54,994 bases of DNA. Source: Natronorubrum sulfidifaciens JCM 14089. GTDB lineage: Archaea > Halobacteriota > Halobacteria > Halobacteriales > Natrialbaceae. Below are positions 22,486 to 31,807 of the stretch, one piece after another. The notes beneath the pieces are model-generated. The model was not told the origin of the DNA. It did no database searches and saw only the letters and a program-made list of their open reading frames with translations. The stretch is taken from positions 10,413 through 65,406 of the forward strand of contig NZ_AOHX01000031.1 of assembly GCF_000337735.1 (NCBI RefSeq), in the 5' to 3' direction. Position 1 is the first letter of the stretch. Every line of letters starts with the position of its first letter. The position numbers and the translations under genes are program-made.

Positions 22486-24264
22486 TCAGAGGATCGTCCC
22501 GTGTTTCTTGTCCGGCAGGTCTTTCTCGACGGTCTCGTAGAACGCAAAGCGGGCCTCGAGTTCCTCTCGAAGCGAACTCGGCGGGACGATCTCGTCGATG
22601 ACGACCTCACTGGCCATCCGGTGGACGTTGATATCCTCGCGGTACTCCTCGCGCAGTTGCTGTTCTTTTTCGGCGCGTTCGTCCGGATCGTCGATCGCGG
22701 CCAGCTTGTTCGCGTAGACGGCGTTGATCGCCGCCTCGGGGCCCATAATGGCGATCTCGCCGCTCGGGAGGCCGATCACGCTTTCCGGATCGTAGGCCGG
22801 CCCCGACATGGCGTAGATCCCCGCGCCGTAGGCCTTGCGGACGACGACGGACTGTTTGGGCACCGTCGCCGAGGACGTCGCATAGATCATCTTCTTGCCC
22901 TGCTCGAGAATGCCGTCTTTCTCGACCTGTGAGCCGGCCATGAAGCCGGGGGTGTCACACAGGTATAACAGTGGGATGTCGTAGGCGTCGCAGGTCCAGA
23001 TGAACTCCGCGGCCTTCTCGGCGGCGTCGGGGAAGATCGCACCAGCGCGGTGGTTCGGCTGGTTCGCGACGATTCCGATCGGTCGGCCGTCGATGCGGGC
23101 GAACGACGTGATGATCTCCGGGCCGTACTCCGGGCGGAGCTCGAGTGTCGAGCCGGCGTCGACGATGCGCTCGATGACGTCGTTCATGTCGTAGCCACGG
23201 TTCGGTTCCTGTGGGACGACGGAATCGATCCCTTCGGGTGGCCGTGCGGGAGCCGTCCCCTCCGTCTGCGGTGGCTCCTCGTCGGCGTTGTCCGGCAGGT
23301 AGCCGATGAGCTTCGCGACGAGTTCGCGGGCGTGTTCCTCGTCTTCTGCGATCAGGTCCGCGCTACCCGAATGCCGGGCGTGGACGTCCGGACCACCGAG
23401 ATCCTGCAGATCGATTTCTTCGCCGGTGACCATCTCGACCATCCGCGGGGAGGCGATCGCCATCGCCGAAACGTCCCGAACCATGACCGTGAAGTCGGCG
23501 AACACCGGCGTATAGGCGGCCCCGGCGATACAGGGGCCGTAGAGCACGCAGATCTGTGGCACGCGGCCCGACAGCATCGAGTGGTTGTAGTAGTACTTCC
23601 CGATACCCTCGCGGTTCGCGAAAAAGCCCGACTGTTGGTCGATTCGGCCGCCGGAGGAGTCCATCAGATAGAGGACTGGGCGACCGGTCTTCAGCGCGCG
23701 CTGTTGCATCCGGAGGAACTTCTCGACGCCTTTGTCAGCCATCGACCCCGCCTTGACGGTGAAGTCGTTGGCCATGAAATGCAGGTCTCGGCCTTCGAAC
23801 TCGGCTGCGCCGGTGATGAGCCCGTCGGCGGGCAGTCGGTCGTCCGACTCCGGATCGCTGTTCTGACCGCTCGGATGCCACGCGTCGAAGTTGGCGAACT
23901 TGCCGTCTTCGAACGACAGGCCGTCCTCGCCAAACCAGAGGTCGAGTCGGTCGCGAACGAACAGCTTCCCCTGATCGGAGAGGCGCTCGCGGTACTTCTC
24001 GGGGCCGCCCTCGAGGATGTCGTCGATCTCGGCTTGCAGTGTCTCCTCTCGAGCGGTCGGCTCGAGTGGCTCTGCGTTGCCGCCGTCGCCGGCAGCCGCG
24101 TCGGGTGTCGTCGCGCCAGCGCTCACCTCGGGCGAGGCACTCGCGAGGAGGTCCTCGCCCCGTTCGGCGTACAGCTCGACGTCCTCGCCGAAGTGCGAGG
24201 CGAGTGCCTTCGCGATCGCCTGTGCTTCCTGCTCGGTTGCCGTCGTGTTGATTTGCAGTTCCAT
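22486..24264 (-). CDS. Acyl-CoA carboxylase, carboxyltransferase (beta) subunit with N-terminal extension
   Basis: A 592-residue carboxyltransferase of the propionyl/methylcrotonyl-CoA carboxylase beta family. The N-terminal half has LYLMDSSGGRIDQQSGFFAN, VPQICVLYGPCIAGAAYTPV and LGGPDVHARHSGSADLIAED; the C-terminal half has ITSFARIDGRPIGIVANQPN and LLYLCDTPGFMAGSQVEKDG. It transfers carboxybiotin CO2 to an acyl-CoA. Residues 1-40 (TEQEAQAIAKALASHFGEDV) resemble the small epsilon subunit found with some actinobacterial and haloarchaeal carboxylases. About 30 Ala/Gly/Thr-rich residues link it to the body, so it looks like a fusion. Adjacent to the biotin carboxylase (2-base gap). The acyl substrate is not decided by sequence. 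Confidence 0.9.
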   Translation of the reverse strand: MELQINTTATEQEAQAIAKALASHFGEDVELYAERGEDLLASASPEVSAGATTPDAAAGDGGNAEPLEPTAREETLQAEIDDILEGGPEKYRERLSDQGKLFVRDRLDLWFGEDGLSFEDGKFANFDAWHPSGQNSDPESDDRLPADGLITGAAEFEGRDLHFMANDFTVKAGSMADKGVEKFLRMQQRALKTGRPVLYLMDSSGGRIDQQSGFFANREGIGKYYYNHSMLSGRVPQICVLYGPCIAGAAYTPVFADFTVMVRDVSAMAIASPRMVEMVTGEEIDLQDLGGPDVHARHSGSADLIAEDEEHARELVAKLIGYLPDNADEEPPQTEGTAPARPPEGIDSVVPQEPNRGYDMNDVIERIVDAGSTLELRPEYGPEIITSFARIDGRPIGIVANQPNHRAGAIFPDAAEKAAEFIWTCDAYDIPLLYLCDTPGFMAGSQVEKDGILEQGKKMIYATSSATVPKQSVVVRKAYGAGIYAMSGPAYDPESVIGLPSGEIAIMGPEAAINAVYANKLAAIDDPDERAEKEQQLREEYREDINVHRMASEVVIDEIVPPSSLREELEARFAFYETVEKDLPDKKHGTIL

Positions 24265-24266
24265 CG

Positions 24267-26051
24267 TTACTCTAAGACGACCAGTGGGTCGCCCATATCA
24301 ACTGTGTCACCGTCCGTCACAGGAACGTCCGCGACGGTGCCGGCGGCCGGTGCCACCACGTCGTTTTCCATCTTCATCGCCTCGAGGACACAGACGACCT
24401 CGCCCTGTGCGACTTGTTCGCCGGGGGAGACGTTCACGGAGAGCACAGTGCCCTGCATCTCGGCCGTGATCGCGTCGCTCGCCGTGACTTGCCCGCCACC
24501 GGCGCTGCCGGTGCTCGAGGCCGTCGATCCAGTCGTGGAGCCGCCCGCGTCGGCACCACCGTTACTGGCTGCCCGCGAGACGTCCCCAGTGACGGCGACG
24601 TCGAATCGCTGTCCCTCGACCTCGACGACGAGGTCGTTCGTCGAGTCGCTGCCGGCCACATCGTCGTCGTCGACGGCCGTACTCCAGCGTTCAACGGCGG
24701 CTGCGAGGTCATCGTTGCTGACCGTCTCGTCAAGATAATTCGTCGTGTGTGCGCCCGCGCGGAACGTCTCGTCGTCGAGCATCAGCCGGTGAAACGGCAC
24801 TGTCGTCTCGACGCCGACGTCGAAGTGGGACAGTGCTCGTCGGGAGCGCTCGAGACAGCGTGCTCGCGTCGGTGCGCGGACGATCAGTTTCGCGATCATC
24901 GAGTCGTAGTCGCCGGCGATCACGTCGCCTTTCTCGATGGCGTCGTCGATCCGGACGCCGAGGCCGCCCGGTGGGTTGTAGGTCGAAAGCGTGCCCGGCG
25001 TCGGCGCGAACCCGTTCGCGGGGTTCTCGGCGTTGATCCGAAACTCCATCGCGTGGCCGTCGATCTCGATGTCGTCTTGCGTGTACGGGAGTTCTTCACC
25101 GGCCGCGATGCGGAGCTGTTCGCGGACGATGTCGATGCCCGTTACCTCTTCGCTGACGGTGTGCTCGACCTGAATCCGCGTGTTGACTTCCATGAAATAG
25201 AACTCCCCGTCTTCCACGAGAAACTCAACCGTGCCCGCGTTCGTGTAGTCGGCCTCGCGGACGCCCCGACGGGCCGCGTTGCCGATCGCCTCACGAAGCC
25301 CCGAATCGAGGGCCGGGCTCGGCGCTTCCTCGATCACCTTCTGGTGGCGACGCTGGAGCGAGCAGTCTCGCTCACCGAGATGCAACGCCGTGTCGTGTTC
25401 GTCAGCGAGGATCTGCACTTCGACGTGTTTTGGGGCCTCGAGGAACTTCTCGACGTAGACTGAGTCGTTGTCGAAGTAGGCCTCGCCTTCGCGTTTGGCG
25501 CTCTCGAAGGCGTCTTCGACCTCGTCGGCGCTGCGGACGATCTTCATGCCACGGCCGCCACCGCCGCCTTCGGCCTTGATGGCGATCGGGTAGCCGAACT
25601 CGTCGCCCAACTCGCGCACCTCGGCGGCTGACTCGACGGGGTCGGTCGTCCCCGGCACGACCGGGACGTCCGCGTTTTGCATGATCTGCCGGGCGTTGGT
25701 CTTCTCGCCTAAGGCCGTCATGGCGTCGCTCGAGGGACCGACCCAGGTGATCCCCTCGGCTGATTCGACCTGGCTGGCGAACTCGGCGTTTTCCGCGAGG
25801 AAGCCGTAGCCGGGGTGGATCGCGTCGGCTCCGGCGCGGTTGGCGACCTCGATGATCGTCTCGCCGTCGAGATAGGACTCGCTCGCCGGCGCGGGGCCGA
25901 TGTTGTACGCTTCGTCAGCGTAGGCGACGTGGCCGGCGTCTCGGTCGGCGTCGCTGTAGACGGCGACCGTTGCGATACCGAGTTCTTCACAGGCGCTCAT
26001 GACGCGGACGGCGATTTCGCCGCGGTTGGCGACCAGTAGTTTCTCGAACAT
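24267..26051 (-). CDS. Acyl-CoA carboxylase, biotin carboxylase/BCCP (alpha) subunit
   Basis: A 594-residue alpha subunit. The biotin carboxylase N-domain opens [20 protein letters not shown]. The ATP-grasp domain has the glycine loop [34 protein letters not shown] and [20 protein letters not shown]. The C-domain is followed by a Ser/Gly-rich linker and a biotinyl domain with EAMKMEN (Lys560). It carboxylates its own biotin using bicarbonate and ATP. The ATG at MFEKLL is clear: the upstream part of the frame is Arg-rich antisense of the dehydrogenase gene. It starts two bases after the acyl-CoA dehydrogenase stop and ends two bases before the beta subunit. Confidence 0.93.
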   Translation of the reverse strand: MFEKLLVANRGEIAVRVMSACEELGIATVAVYSDADRDAGHVAYADEAYNIGPAPASESYLDGETIIEVANRAGADAIHPGYGFLAENAEFASQVESAEGITWVGPSSDAMTALGEKTNARQIMQNADVPVVPGTTDPVESAAEVRELGDEFGYPIAIKAEGGGGGRGMKIVRSADEVEDAFESAKREGEAYFDNDSVYVEKFLEAPKHVEVQILADEHDTALHLGERDCSLQRRHQKVIEEAPSPALDSGLREAIGNAARRGVREADYTNAGTVEFLVEDGEFYFMEVNTRIQVEHTVSEEVTGIDIVREQLRIAAGEELPYTQDDIEIDGHAMEFRINAENPANGFAPTPGTLSTYNPPGGLGVRIDDAIEKGDVIAGDYDSMIAKLIVRAPTRARCLERSRRALSHFDVGVETTVPFHRLMLDDETFRAGAHTTNYLDETVSNDDLAAAVERWSTAVDDDDVAGSDSTNDLVVEVEGQRFDVAVTGDVSRAASNGGADAGGSTTGSTASSTGSAGGGQVTASDAITAEMQGTVLSVNVSPGEQVAQGEVVCVLEAMKMENDVVAPAAGTVADVPVTDGDTVDMGDPLVVLE

Positions 26052-26053
26052 GA

Positions 26054-27220
26054 TCAGTAGGATTTGGGGAAGCCGAGCTGTTGGCCGATGTGGTTGTATG
26101 CCATCTGCTGGGAGACGGGCGCGAGTCGCGTGAGATTGATCTCGCGCCACCATCGTTCGACGTCGTACTCCGTGGCGTACCCCCAGCCGCCGAAGGCCTG
26201 CATCGAGTGTTTGACCGCCTCGATGCCGGCGTCGACGGCCGTCGCCTTCGCGACGTTGGTCTCGTAGCCACAGTCTTCGCCCTGATCGTAGAGCCAGGCG
26301 GCCTTCTCGCGCATGAGCGCCGCTGTCTCCATTTTCGCGTAGGCTTCCGTGATCGGGAACGAGACGGCCTGATGGGTGCCGATCGGTGCGCCGAAGATCT
26401 CGCGGTCGTTGGCGTACTGGATCGCCGCGTTCGAGGCGAGTTTGCCGATTCCGGTGCCGGCGGCCGCGAAGCCGATTCGCTCGGGGTTGAGCATGTCGAC
26501 CAGGACCCACCAGCCGTCGCCTTCCTCGCCAAGCAGGTTTTCCTCGGGCACGCGGACGTTCTCGAAGAAGACCTCACACGACTTCGAGTAGTTCATCGCG
26601 TGTTTCGAGATCGGCGAGACGTCGATGTTCGGATCGTCCATATCGACGACAAAGAGGCTGATCCCGTCGGTGCCGCGGTCGACGTCCTCTCGAGGGGTCG
26701 TCCGCGTGACGAGGATCATGTTGTCGGCCCGATCCGCGAACGTGATCCACGCCTTCTTGCCGTTGAGCACGTACTCGTCGCCATCTTTTTCGGCTCGAGT
26801 GGCGACGTTGAGCGTGTTCGTCCCCGCCTCGGGCTCGGTGATCCCGATCGAGAAGTTGCGCGCGCCGGTTGCGATGTCGGGCAGGTAGCGTTCTTTCTGT
26901 TCCTCGGTGCCGTTCTCGCGGATGCCCACGGCGGCCATCCCGGCGGTCAACACCAGATACCACGTGCCGGCCATGCCACACCCCTCGGCACAGAGGGTTT
27001 CCATCGCCAGTCCCATCTCCTGCATTCCCATGCCCGCGCCGTCGTACTCCTCGGGGACGAGCAGGCCGTGGAAGCCGGCCTCGCCGAGTTCGTTCCAGAA
27101 TCCCGTGGAGAACTCGCCGTTTTCTTCCTTCTCGCGCCAGTGTTCCGGTCCGTACTGCTCGGCGATCTCCGCCGCTGTCTGGCGGATCATCGACCGTTCG
27201 TGTGTGTCTTCGAAGTTCAT
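26054..27220 (-). CDS. Acyl-CoA dehydrogenase
   Basis: A 388-residue flavoprotein dehydrogenase. Family blocks are [80 protein letters not shown] and [20 protein letters not shown]. The last block has a Glu at the position of the medium-chain enzyme's catalytic base (TEY), unlike isovaleryl-CoA dehydrogenase, whose base lies elsewhere. It would introduce the alpha-beta double bond and pass electrons to ETF; the FadF-like gene at 50890-53088 may take them on to quinone. ATG at [10 protein letters not shown] is preferred; an ATG 11 codons earlier is possible. Second gene of the cluster. Confidence 0.92.
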   Translation of the reverse strand: MNFEDTHERSMIRQTAAEIAEQYGPEHWREKEENGEFSTGFWNELGEAGFHGLLVPEEYDGAGMGMQEMGLAMETLCAEGCGMAGTWYLVLTAGMAAVGIRENGTEEQKERYLPDIATGARNFSIGITEPEAGTNTLNVATRAEKDGDEYVLNGKKAWITFADRADNMILVTRTTPREDVDRGTDGISLFVVDMDDPNIDVSPISKHAMNYSKSCEVFFENVRVPEENLLGEEGDGWWVLVDMLNPERIGFAAAGTGIGKLASNAAIQYANDREIFGAPIGTHQAVSFPITEAYAKMETAALMREKAAWLYDQGEDCGYETNVAKATAVDAGIEAVKHSMQAFGGWGYATEYDVERWWREINLTRLAPVSQQMAYNHIGQQLGFPKSY

Positions 27221-27310
27221 CGGTAGGTTCGTATCGTCTCGCGTCCGGGACATCCCGGATGCTGCTGTCGCGTCGTTCGATCGCTCTACTCGAGGCTGCG
27301 CCGAGGTCGA

Positions 27311-28993
27311 TCAGGCCGCCTCGGCTTCCTCTTCGACCTCGTCTTGGAGCTCCGTCCGGCGGATCTTCCCGGTGACCGTCTTGGGCAGTTCGTCACGGAA
27401 CTCGATCTCGCGGGGGTACTCGTGGGCCGAGAGTTCGTCTCGCACGTGGGCTTTGACCTCCTCTTTGAGGTCGGCGGAGGTCGTCGTCCCCTCGCTGGGC
27501 ACGATGTAGGCTTTCACGATGTTGCCCCGCTCGCGGTGGGGTTTGGGCACGACGGCGGCCTCGGCGACGGCCTCGTGCTCGCCCAGCGAGCTTTCGACCT
27601 CGAAGGGGCCGATCCGGTAGCCCGACGAGAGGATGACGTCGTCGGCCCGGCCTTCGAACCAGAGGTAGCCGTCCTCGTCTTTGTGGGCGAGGTCGCCCGA
27701 GAGATACCACTCGCCGTCGGGACCGTCGACGAAGCACTCGGCGGTCTTTTCGGGTTTCTGCCAGTACTCCGCGAAGAAGCAGGGGTAGTCCCCGCGCTGG
27801 GCGATCTCGCCCGTCTGACCGGGCTCGAGCACTTCACCCGTCTCCGGATCGACGATGTCAGCCTCGACACCGGGCAGCGGCTTGCCCATCGAACCCGGCC
27901 GCACGTCCATCGTCGGGTAGTTGTTGATGATCATGTTGCCCGTCTCGGTCTGCCCGTAGGTGTCGTGGATCGTCACACCGAGGGTTTCCTCGCCCCACTC
28001 GACGACGCCCGCCGAGAGCGGTTCGCCGATCGATAAGGCGTGACGCAGGTCGAGCGAGACGTCCTCGAGGACTTCCTCGTGTTCGCGCAACATTCGGTAG
28101 GCCGTCGGCACCGAGAACAACACCGTGATGGGGAACTCATCGAGGAGGTCGGCCCACGTTCCGGGGTCGAACTCACCTTCGTAGGTGAACAGGGCGGTGC
28201 CCCAGAACCAGGCCCCGAGCGTGTTGATCGGGCCGGTCAGCCAGCCCAGGTCGCCGGTCGACCAGTAGCAGTCGCCCTCCTGCAGGTCGACAGCATACTT
28301 TTGAGTGGCGGCGACGCCGGTGACCCACCGGTGTTTGTGGCGAACGCCTTTCGCCAGCCCGGTCGTCCCGCTGGTGTAGTAGAGCAAGGCGTCGTCCTCG
28401 CCGCCCGTCTGGGCTGGCTCGTACTCACGGCTCGCATCTTCCATCTCGCTATGGTAGCTTGCGTCGCCGCGTCGAATGCCCGTCCCGTCGTCGCTGACGA
28501 CGATGACGTGTTCGACCGAGGGGGCATCCTCGAGGGCTTGTTCGACGGTGTCGCGGTTGTCGGCGGTGGTGACGATCGCTTTCGCGTCACAGTCGGCAAG
28601 CCGGTAGGAGATGCCGTCGGGGCCAAAGCGCTCGTTGATGCCGCCGAAGACGGCCCCGCGTTTGAGCGTCCCCACCAGCGCGACGTAGTGTTCGGGGATT
28701 CGGGGCATGTAGGAGAAGACCCGATCGCCCTGTTCGATGCCGAGGTCCTCGAGGACGTTCGCGAACTGGCTCGTCTGGTTCGCCAGCTCCCAGAACGTCA
28801 GCGTCGTCAGCTCCCCGTCCTCGCTGACCTGATAGAGGGCGACTTTCTCCTTGTTCTCGGCGTGTCGATCACAGACTTCGTGTGCGATGTTCAGTTCACC
28901 CGGTGCGTCCCAGTCGGCTGCGTCGTAGAGGTCGTCCCAACTGAATTCCTCGCGAACCTGCTCGTACTCTGGAAGATTGTGGCTCGATGGCAT
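27311..28993 (-). CDS. AMP-forming acyl-CoA synthetase
   Basis: A 560-residue ligase of the acetyl/medium-chain acyl-CoA synthetase type. The P-loop YYTSGTTGLAKGVRHKHRWV is intact. A5 is IHDTYGQTETGNMI; A7/A8 are YLSGDLAHKDEDGYLWFEGR and DDVILSSGYRIGPFEVESSL; A10 is PKTVTGKIRR with the catalytic lysine. It activates a carboxylic acid to its CoA thioester in the cytosol. First gene of the 12-kb cluster; a TTATTA element about 30 bases before its ATG fits a promoter. The downstream dehydrogenase, carboxylase and hydratase would act on its product. Confidence 0.92.
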   Translation of the reverse strand: MPSSHNLPEYEQVREEFSWDDLYDAADWDAPGELNIAHEVCDRHAENKEKVALYQVSEDGELTTLTFWELANQTSQFANVLEDLGIEQGDRVFSYMPRIPEHYVALVGTLKRGAVFGGINERFGPDGISYRLADCDAKAIVTTADNRDTVEQALEDAPSVEHVIVVSDDGTGIRRGDASYHSEMEDASREYEPAQTGGEDDALLYYTSGTTGLAKGVRHKHRWVTGVAATQKYAVDLQEGDCYWSTGDLGWLTGPINTLGAWFWGTALFTYEGEFDPGTWADLLDEFPITVLFSVPTAYRMLREHEEVLEDVSLDLRHALSIGEPLSAGVVEWGEETLGVTIHDTYGQTETGNMIINNYPTMDVRPGSMGKPLPGVEADIVDPETGEVLEPGQTGEIAQRGDYPCFFAEYWQKPEKTAECFVDGPDGEWYLSGDLAHKDEDGYLWFEGRADDVILSSGYRIGPFEVESSLGEHEAVAEAAVVPKPHRERGNIVKAYIVPSEGTTTSADLKEEVKAHVRDELSAHEYPREIEFRDELPKTVTGKIRRTELQDEVEEEAEAA

Positions 28994-29209
28994 ACACCAC
29001 TGCTGGACCCACTCTCCGTAATAACTGCACCGGATACTTTCAAAACTGATGAGTGAAATAGAAACGATCGTTTCGTTCCGGTTCGGTCAGTACCCCGACG
29101 CCTGCTTGCGTAAACACTTTCGTAAACACCTGTTGGGACGAATAGCGGGTGCACACGCACTACATTCGACTCGGAAAACAGCAGCTGGACTCCGTGTCAC
29201 TGCATCGAC

Positions 29210-30370
29210 TCACTCCCGTCGTCGCTCGAGCGTTCGCAACCGCTCGAGTCGTGTCTCGGTCGCCGGATGGGTCTGCGGTCGCCACGCGAGCAGGCGACGA
29301 ACGCGTGTCGTTACCGGGGCAATGACGTGTTCCCGGAGCCAGCTGCTGACGACGATGACGGCTCGGTCCACGGCGTCCGGCTCCGTGAATTCGGGTGACA
29401 GCTTTGGGGTCCATCGGTCGACCCAGTGGTCGCCCTCGTCGTCCGCACGCGTCTCGAGTGTCAGCGGTTGGGCGACGATCCCGAGCGTTGCACTGGCGTC
29501 GATCCGTACGTCCCGTGTCGGGCGTTCGTCCTCGAGCGTCTCGAGGGCGGCCGCTAACGCAGCCGGCTCGCCGGTGAGTTGGACTGCCCCGCGGTCGGCG
29601 GCGTGTTCGCGAGCCTTCGAGAACAGGCCGAGCGTGATCGCGTTCACGCCGAGTAAGCCCCTCGCGACGGCGCTCCAGACGAGATAGAGCGATCCGAGCA
29701 CCAGAAGCGGAACTGCGAGGACGATGATCCCGATACCGGTGAAAACGGCCAGCCACAGGGTGGCCCAGAGCACCCGTCGGAGTCGGCGCTCGCGCTCGAG
29801 CAGCCGATCGCCGATCGCGACGGTCGCGGCGACGGCGGTGACGACCGGCAGGTCGCGGTTTGCGATGTGGGCGACCTCGTGTGCAAGCGCCGCGTCGAGT
29901 TCGTCGTCATCGAGGGCCTCGAGCAGCCCCGTCGTCACGACGATCGTCGGCGACCGTTGGCTGCCGACGGTCAGACAGCCCGGCTCGGCCCGGTCGGCGA
30001 CGGCAACCGAGGGGTGCGCCACGTCAGCCTGTGTTGCCAGCCGGCGGACTCGCCCGTCGATATTTCGCGGGCCGTCCCCCGCAGTGTCGTCGACCTCGAG
30101 CCCGGAGACAACGGCTCGGGTGCCGTATCTCGCTTGCAGGGCGACGAGGCCGACTGCACCGACGAGGAGCGTGCCAATCGTCAGCGGAAGGCTGCTCTCG
30201 GGTTGTAGTGGGTGGCCGCTTGCGGCCAGCGCGTGGGAGACGCTCCACGCGAGGACGGCAATCAGGAGACCGTTGACGCCGACTACGAGCGCCAGCGCGC
30301 CGACGATTCGTGCCTGAAGCCGTCGATCCGGTGTGAGTGGCACACTGTCGTTTTGGTGCCACGCTCGCAA
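29210..30370 (-). CDS. M48-family membrane metalloprotease, HtpX-like
   Basis: A 386-residue zinc protease. Two N-terminal membrane segments (about 22-45 and 62-80) precede the catalytic helix ALAHEVAHIANRD (His164, Glu165, His168). Two more membrane segments follow (VLWATLWLAVFTGIGIIVLA and the next about 20 residues). KAREHAADRGAVQLTGEPAA supplies the third zinc ligand. HtpX proteases degrade damaged membrane proteins. The C-terminal WRPQTHPATETRLERLRTLE matches the conserved H-P-x-x-x-R-I/L tail of the family. It follows the UbiD-like genes by 45 bases with a short inverted repeat between, so co-transcription is uncertain. Confidence 0.9.
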   Translation of the reverse strand: MRAWHQNDSVPLTPDRRLQARIVGALALVVGVNGLLIAVLAWSVSHALAASGHPLQPESSLPLTIGTLLVGAVGLVALQARYGTRAVVSGLEVDDTAGDGPRNIDGRVRRLATQADVAHPSVAVADRAEPGCLTVGSQRSPTIVVTTGLLEALDDDELDAALAHEVAHIANRDLPVVTAVAATVAIGDRLLERERRLRRVLWATLWLAVFTGIGIIVLAVPLLVLGSLYLVWSAVARGLLGVNAITLGLFSKAREHAADRGAVQLTGEPAALAAALETLEDERPTRDVRIDASATLGIVAQPLTLETRADDEGDHWVDRWTPKLSPEFTEPDAVDRAVIVVSSWLREHVIAPVTTRVRRLLAWRPQTHPATETRLERLRTLERRRE

Positions 30371-30382
30371 CAGTGTTTTGGA

Positions 30383-30402
30383 CAGTTCAGCTCTGTGAAC
30401 TG
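30383..30402. repeat. Short inverted repeat between the UbiD-like and protease genes
   Basis: CAGTTCA-GCTCTG-TGAACTG: perfect 7-base arms with a 6-base loop in the 45-base gap. It could end the UbiD-like transcript or be an operator for the protease gene. Confidence 0.45.
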
Positions 30403-30415
30403 CCCACAGCAGGGA

Positions 30416-31807
30416 TCACAACAGCTCATCCAACTCGCTGTCGAACCCGAACTCGGCCCACGAGCCGCGGATGGCGGCCCGAAGCGTGGGCGGGTACGAC
30501 TCGGCGAGTGAGACCCGCGGCGCGATGTACGCTTCGTCCCAGCGCGGGTCCCACGTCGCGTCGATGTAGAGGCGAGCGCCGGTTCCCTCCCGGCTGTACG
30601 TCGGGAGGCGGGCAACCGGCGCGTCCGAGCCGCTGAACAGCCAGTCTCGAGCGGGATGGGCTTTGACCCAAATGTCGCCGAGGACCTGCCCGAGGTCGCG
30701 CGGGCTGGCGTGTTCGTCGACGAGCACGACCGTATCGAAACAGTCGGCAAAGGAAAACAGGAAGTTCGACAGCTGCCACTCGAAGCCGGCGTACAGGACC
30801 TCTGTCGAGACGACACAGATCCCGAGACGACCCGCCGCCGGCAACAACAGCCACTCGACGGGCGAGACACCCCAGTAGCTGTTGACCCGATCGTAGAGTC
30901 GTGCTGCAAGCGCGAGGCTGACGAGTTGCAGATCGTCGGTCAGTGGCACGCCAAGCGGCGTAAACGGAACGACGGCATCATCACGGGTGAACACGCTCGA
31001 GACCTCGAGTGTCAGCGTCGTTCCCTCGAGGAGGTGCTCCCAGAACGCCCGCTTTTCCGACCGCGTGTCGGGCTGTTTGTCGGCAATTTCGGCCTCGAGG
31101 ACGACCTCGGACGAACTCGGGACGACGCCGCCAGTGGTCGGGATCACTGGCACCGTCGAGCCGACGCGGCGGTCCTCGATCGGTGTCGAGAGCCGGTCGG
31201 TAATCGTCAAAAACTGCGTCGCCGCGAGCGCCTCGGCTGGGACGCCGAGTGCGATTGACACCGTCGCCCCGCGTTCGAATCGGTCGGTGATCGTCTCGGG
31301 GATACGCGCTCGAATCGTATTGCTGTCGATGACCGTCCCGTGAAGCGGCGTCCAGTACGTGCCCTCGTCGGTCCCGACTGAGAGGACCCCGAGCGTCACG
31401 TGGGGCCAGGTCTCGCCCGGCGGCGTCGGAAAGCCGAGGTCTCGAACGGTTCGATCCGTGGTGGTCGCCGCCCGTTCGACGTAGGTGACGTCTCGCTCGT
31501 CGACCCGCTTGCCGAGTGTCGCGATCTTCTCGAGGACGTCGACGTACGCGGGATCTCGGTCGACGCCGAGGCCGATCCCGAGCCGTGTCCACGGGTATCG
31601 CGTCTGACGGCGCAGTTGGTCGACGCCGCCGTAGACGCCGCTGACGAGGTCGATGCGGCCGTCAGCCGTCCCCAATCGCACTGCGGGGCCGTCGGCCCGA
31701 AGCGCCTCGCTGGCGATGACCTGTGGCGACGGCGAGTCGGGTCGCTCGAGCGAACAGCAGTCGCCGGTTTTCCGCAGGAACTCGAGGTGGGTTCGAAACG
31801 CCGTCAT
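30416..31807 (-). CDS. Divergent UbiD-like protein lacking the catalytic acid motif
   Basis: A 463-residue homologue of the UbiD decarboxylase fold. The blocks VLSVGTDEGTYWTPLHGTVI and GATVSIALGVPAEALAATQF correspond to the prenyl-FMN domain of UbiD, and SSSEVVLEAEI to its middle strand. LGICVVSTEVLYAGFEWQLS and FDTVVLVDEHASPRDLGQVL resemble the C-terminal assembly domain. Where catalytic UbiD proteins have EGPFGDY, this one reads SEKRAFWEHLLEG, so it is probably inactive alone. Its ATG overlaps the stop of the intact UbiD gene (ATGA), which suggests a fixed-ratio heteromer. The start at MTAFRTHLEF replaces a longer frame whose upstream part is antisense-like. Confidence 0.7.
   Translation of the reverse strand: MTAFRTHLEFLRKTGDCCSLERPDSPSPQVIASEALRADGPAVRLGTADGRIDLVSGVYGGVDQLRRQTRYPWTRLGIGLGVDRDPAYVDVLEKIATLGKRVDERDVTYVERAATTTDRTVRDLGFPTPPGETWPHVTLGVLSVGTDEGTYWTPLHGTVIDSNTIRARIPETITDRFERGATVSIALGVPAEALAATQFLTITDRLSTPIEDRRVGSTVPVIPTTGGVVPSSSEVVLEAEIADKQPDTRSEKRAFWEHLLEGTTLTLEVSSVFTRDDAVVPFTPLGVPLTDDLQLVSLALAARLYDRVNSYWGVSPVEWLLLPAAGRLGICVVSTEVLYAGFEWQLSNFLFSFADCFDTVVLVDEHASPRDLGQVLGDIWVKAHPARDWLFSGSDAPVARLPTYSREGTGARLYIDATWDPRWDEAYIAPRVSLAESYPPTLRAAIRGSWAEFGFDSELDELL

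Noticed and set aside
26052-26510. N-terminal extension of the biotin carboxylase frame
   Set aside because: Arg-rich antisense of the dehydrogenase gene; the true protein opens at [12 protein letters not shown].
16561-28993. Standard leucine-degradation operon
   Set aside because: No HMG-CoA lyase or methylglutaconyl-CoA hydratase gene, and the dehydrogenase base differs from isovaleryl-CoA dehydrogenase. The substrate is left open.
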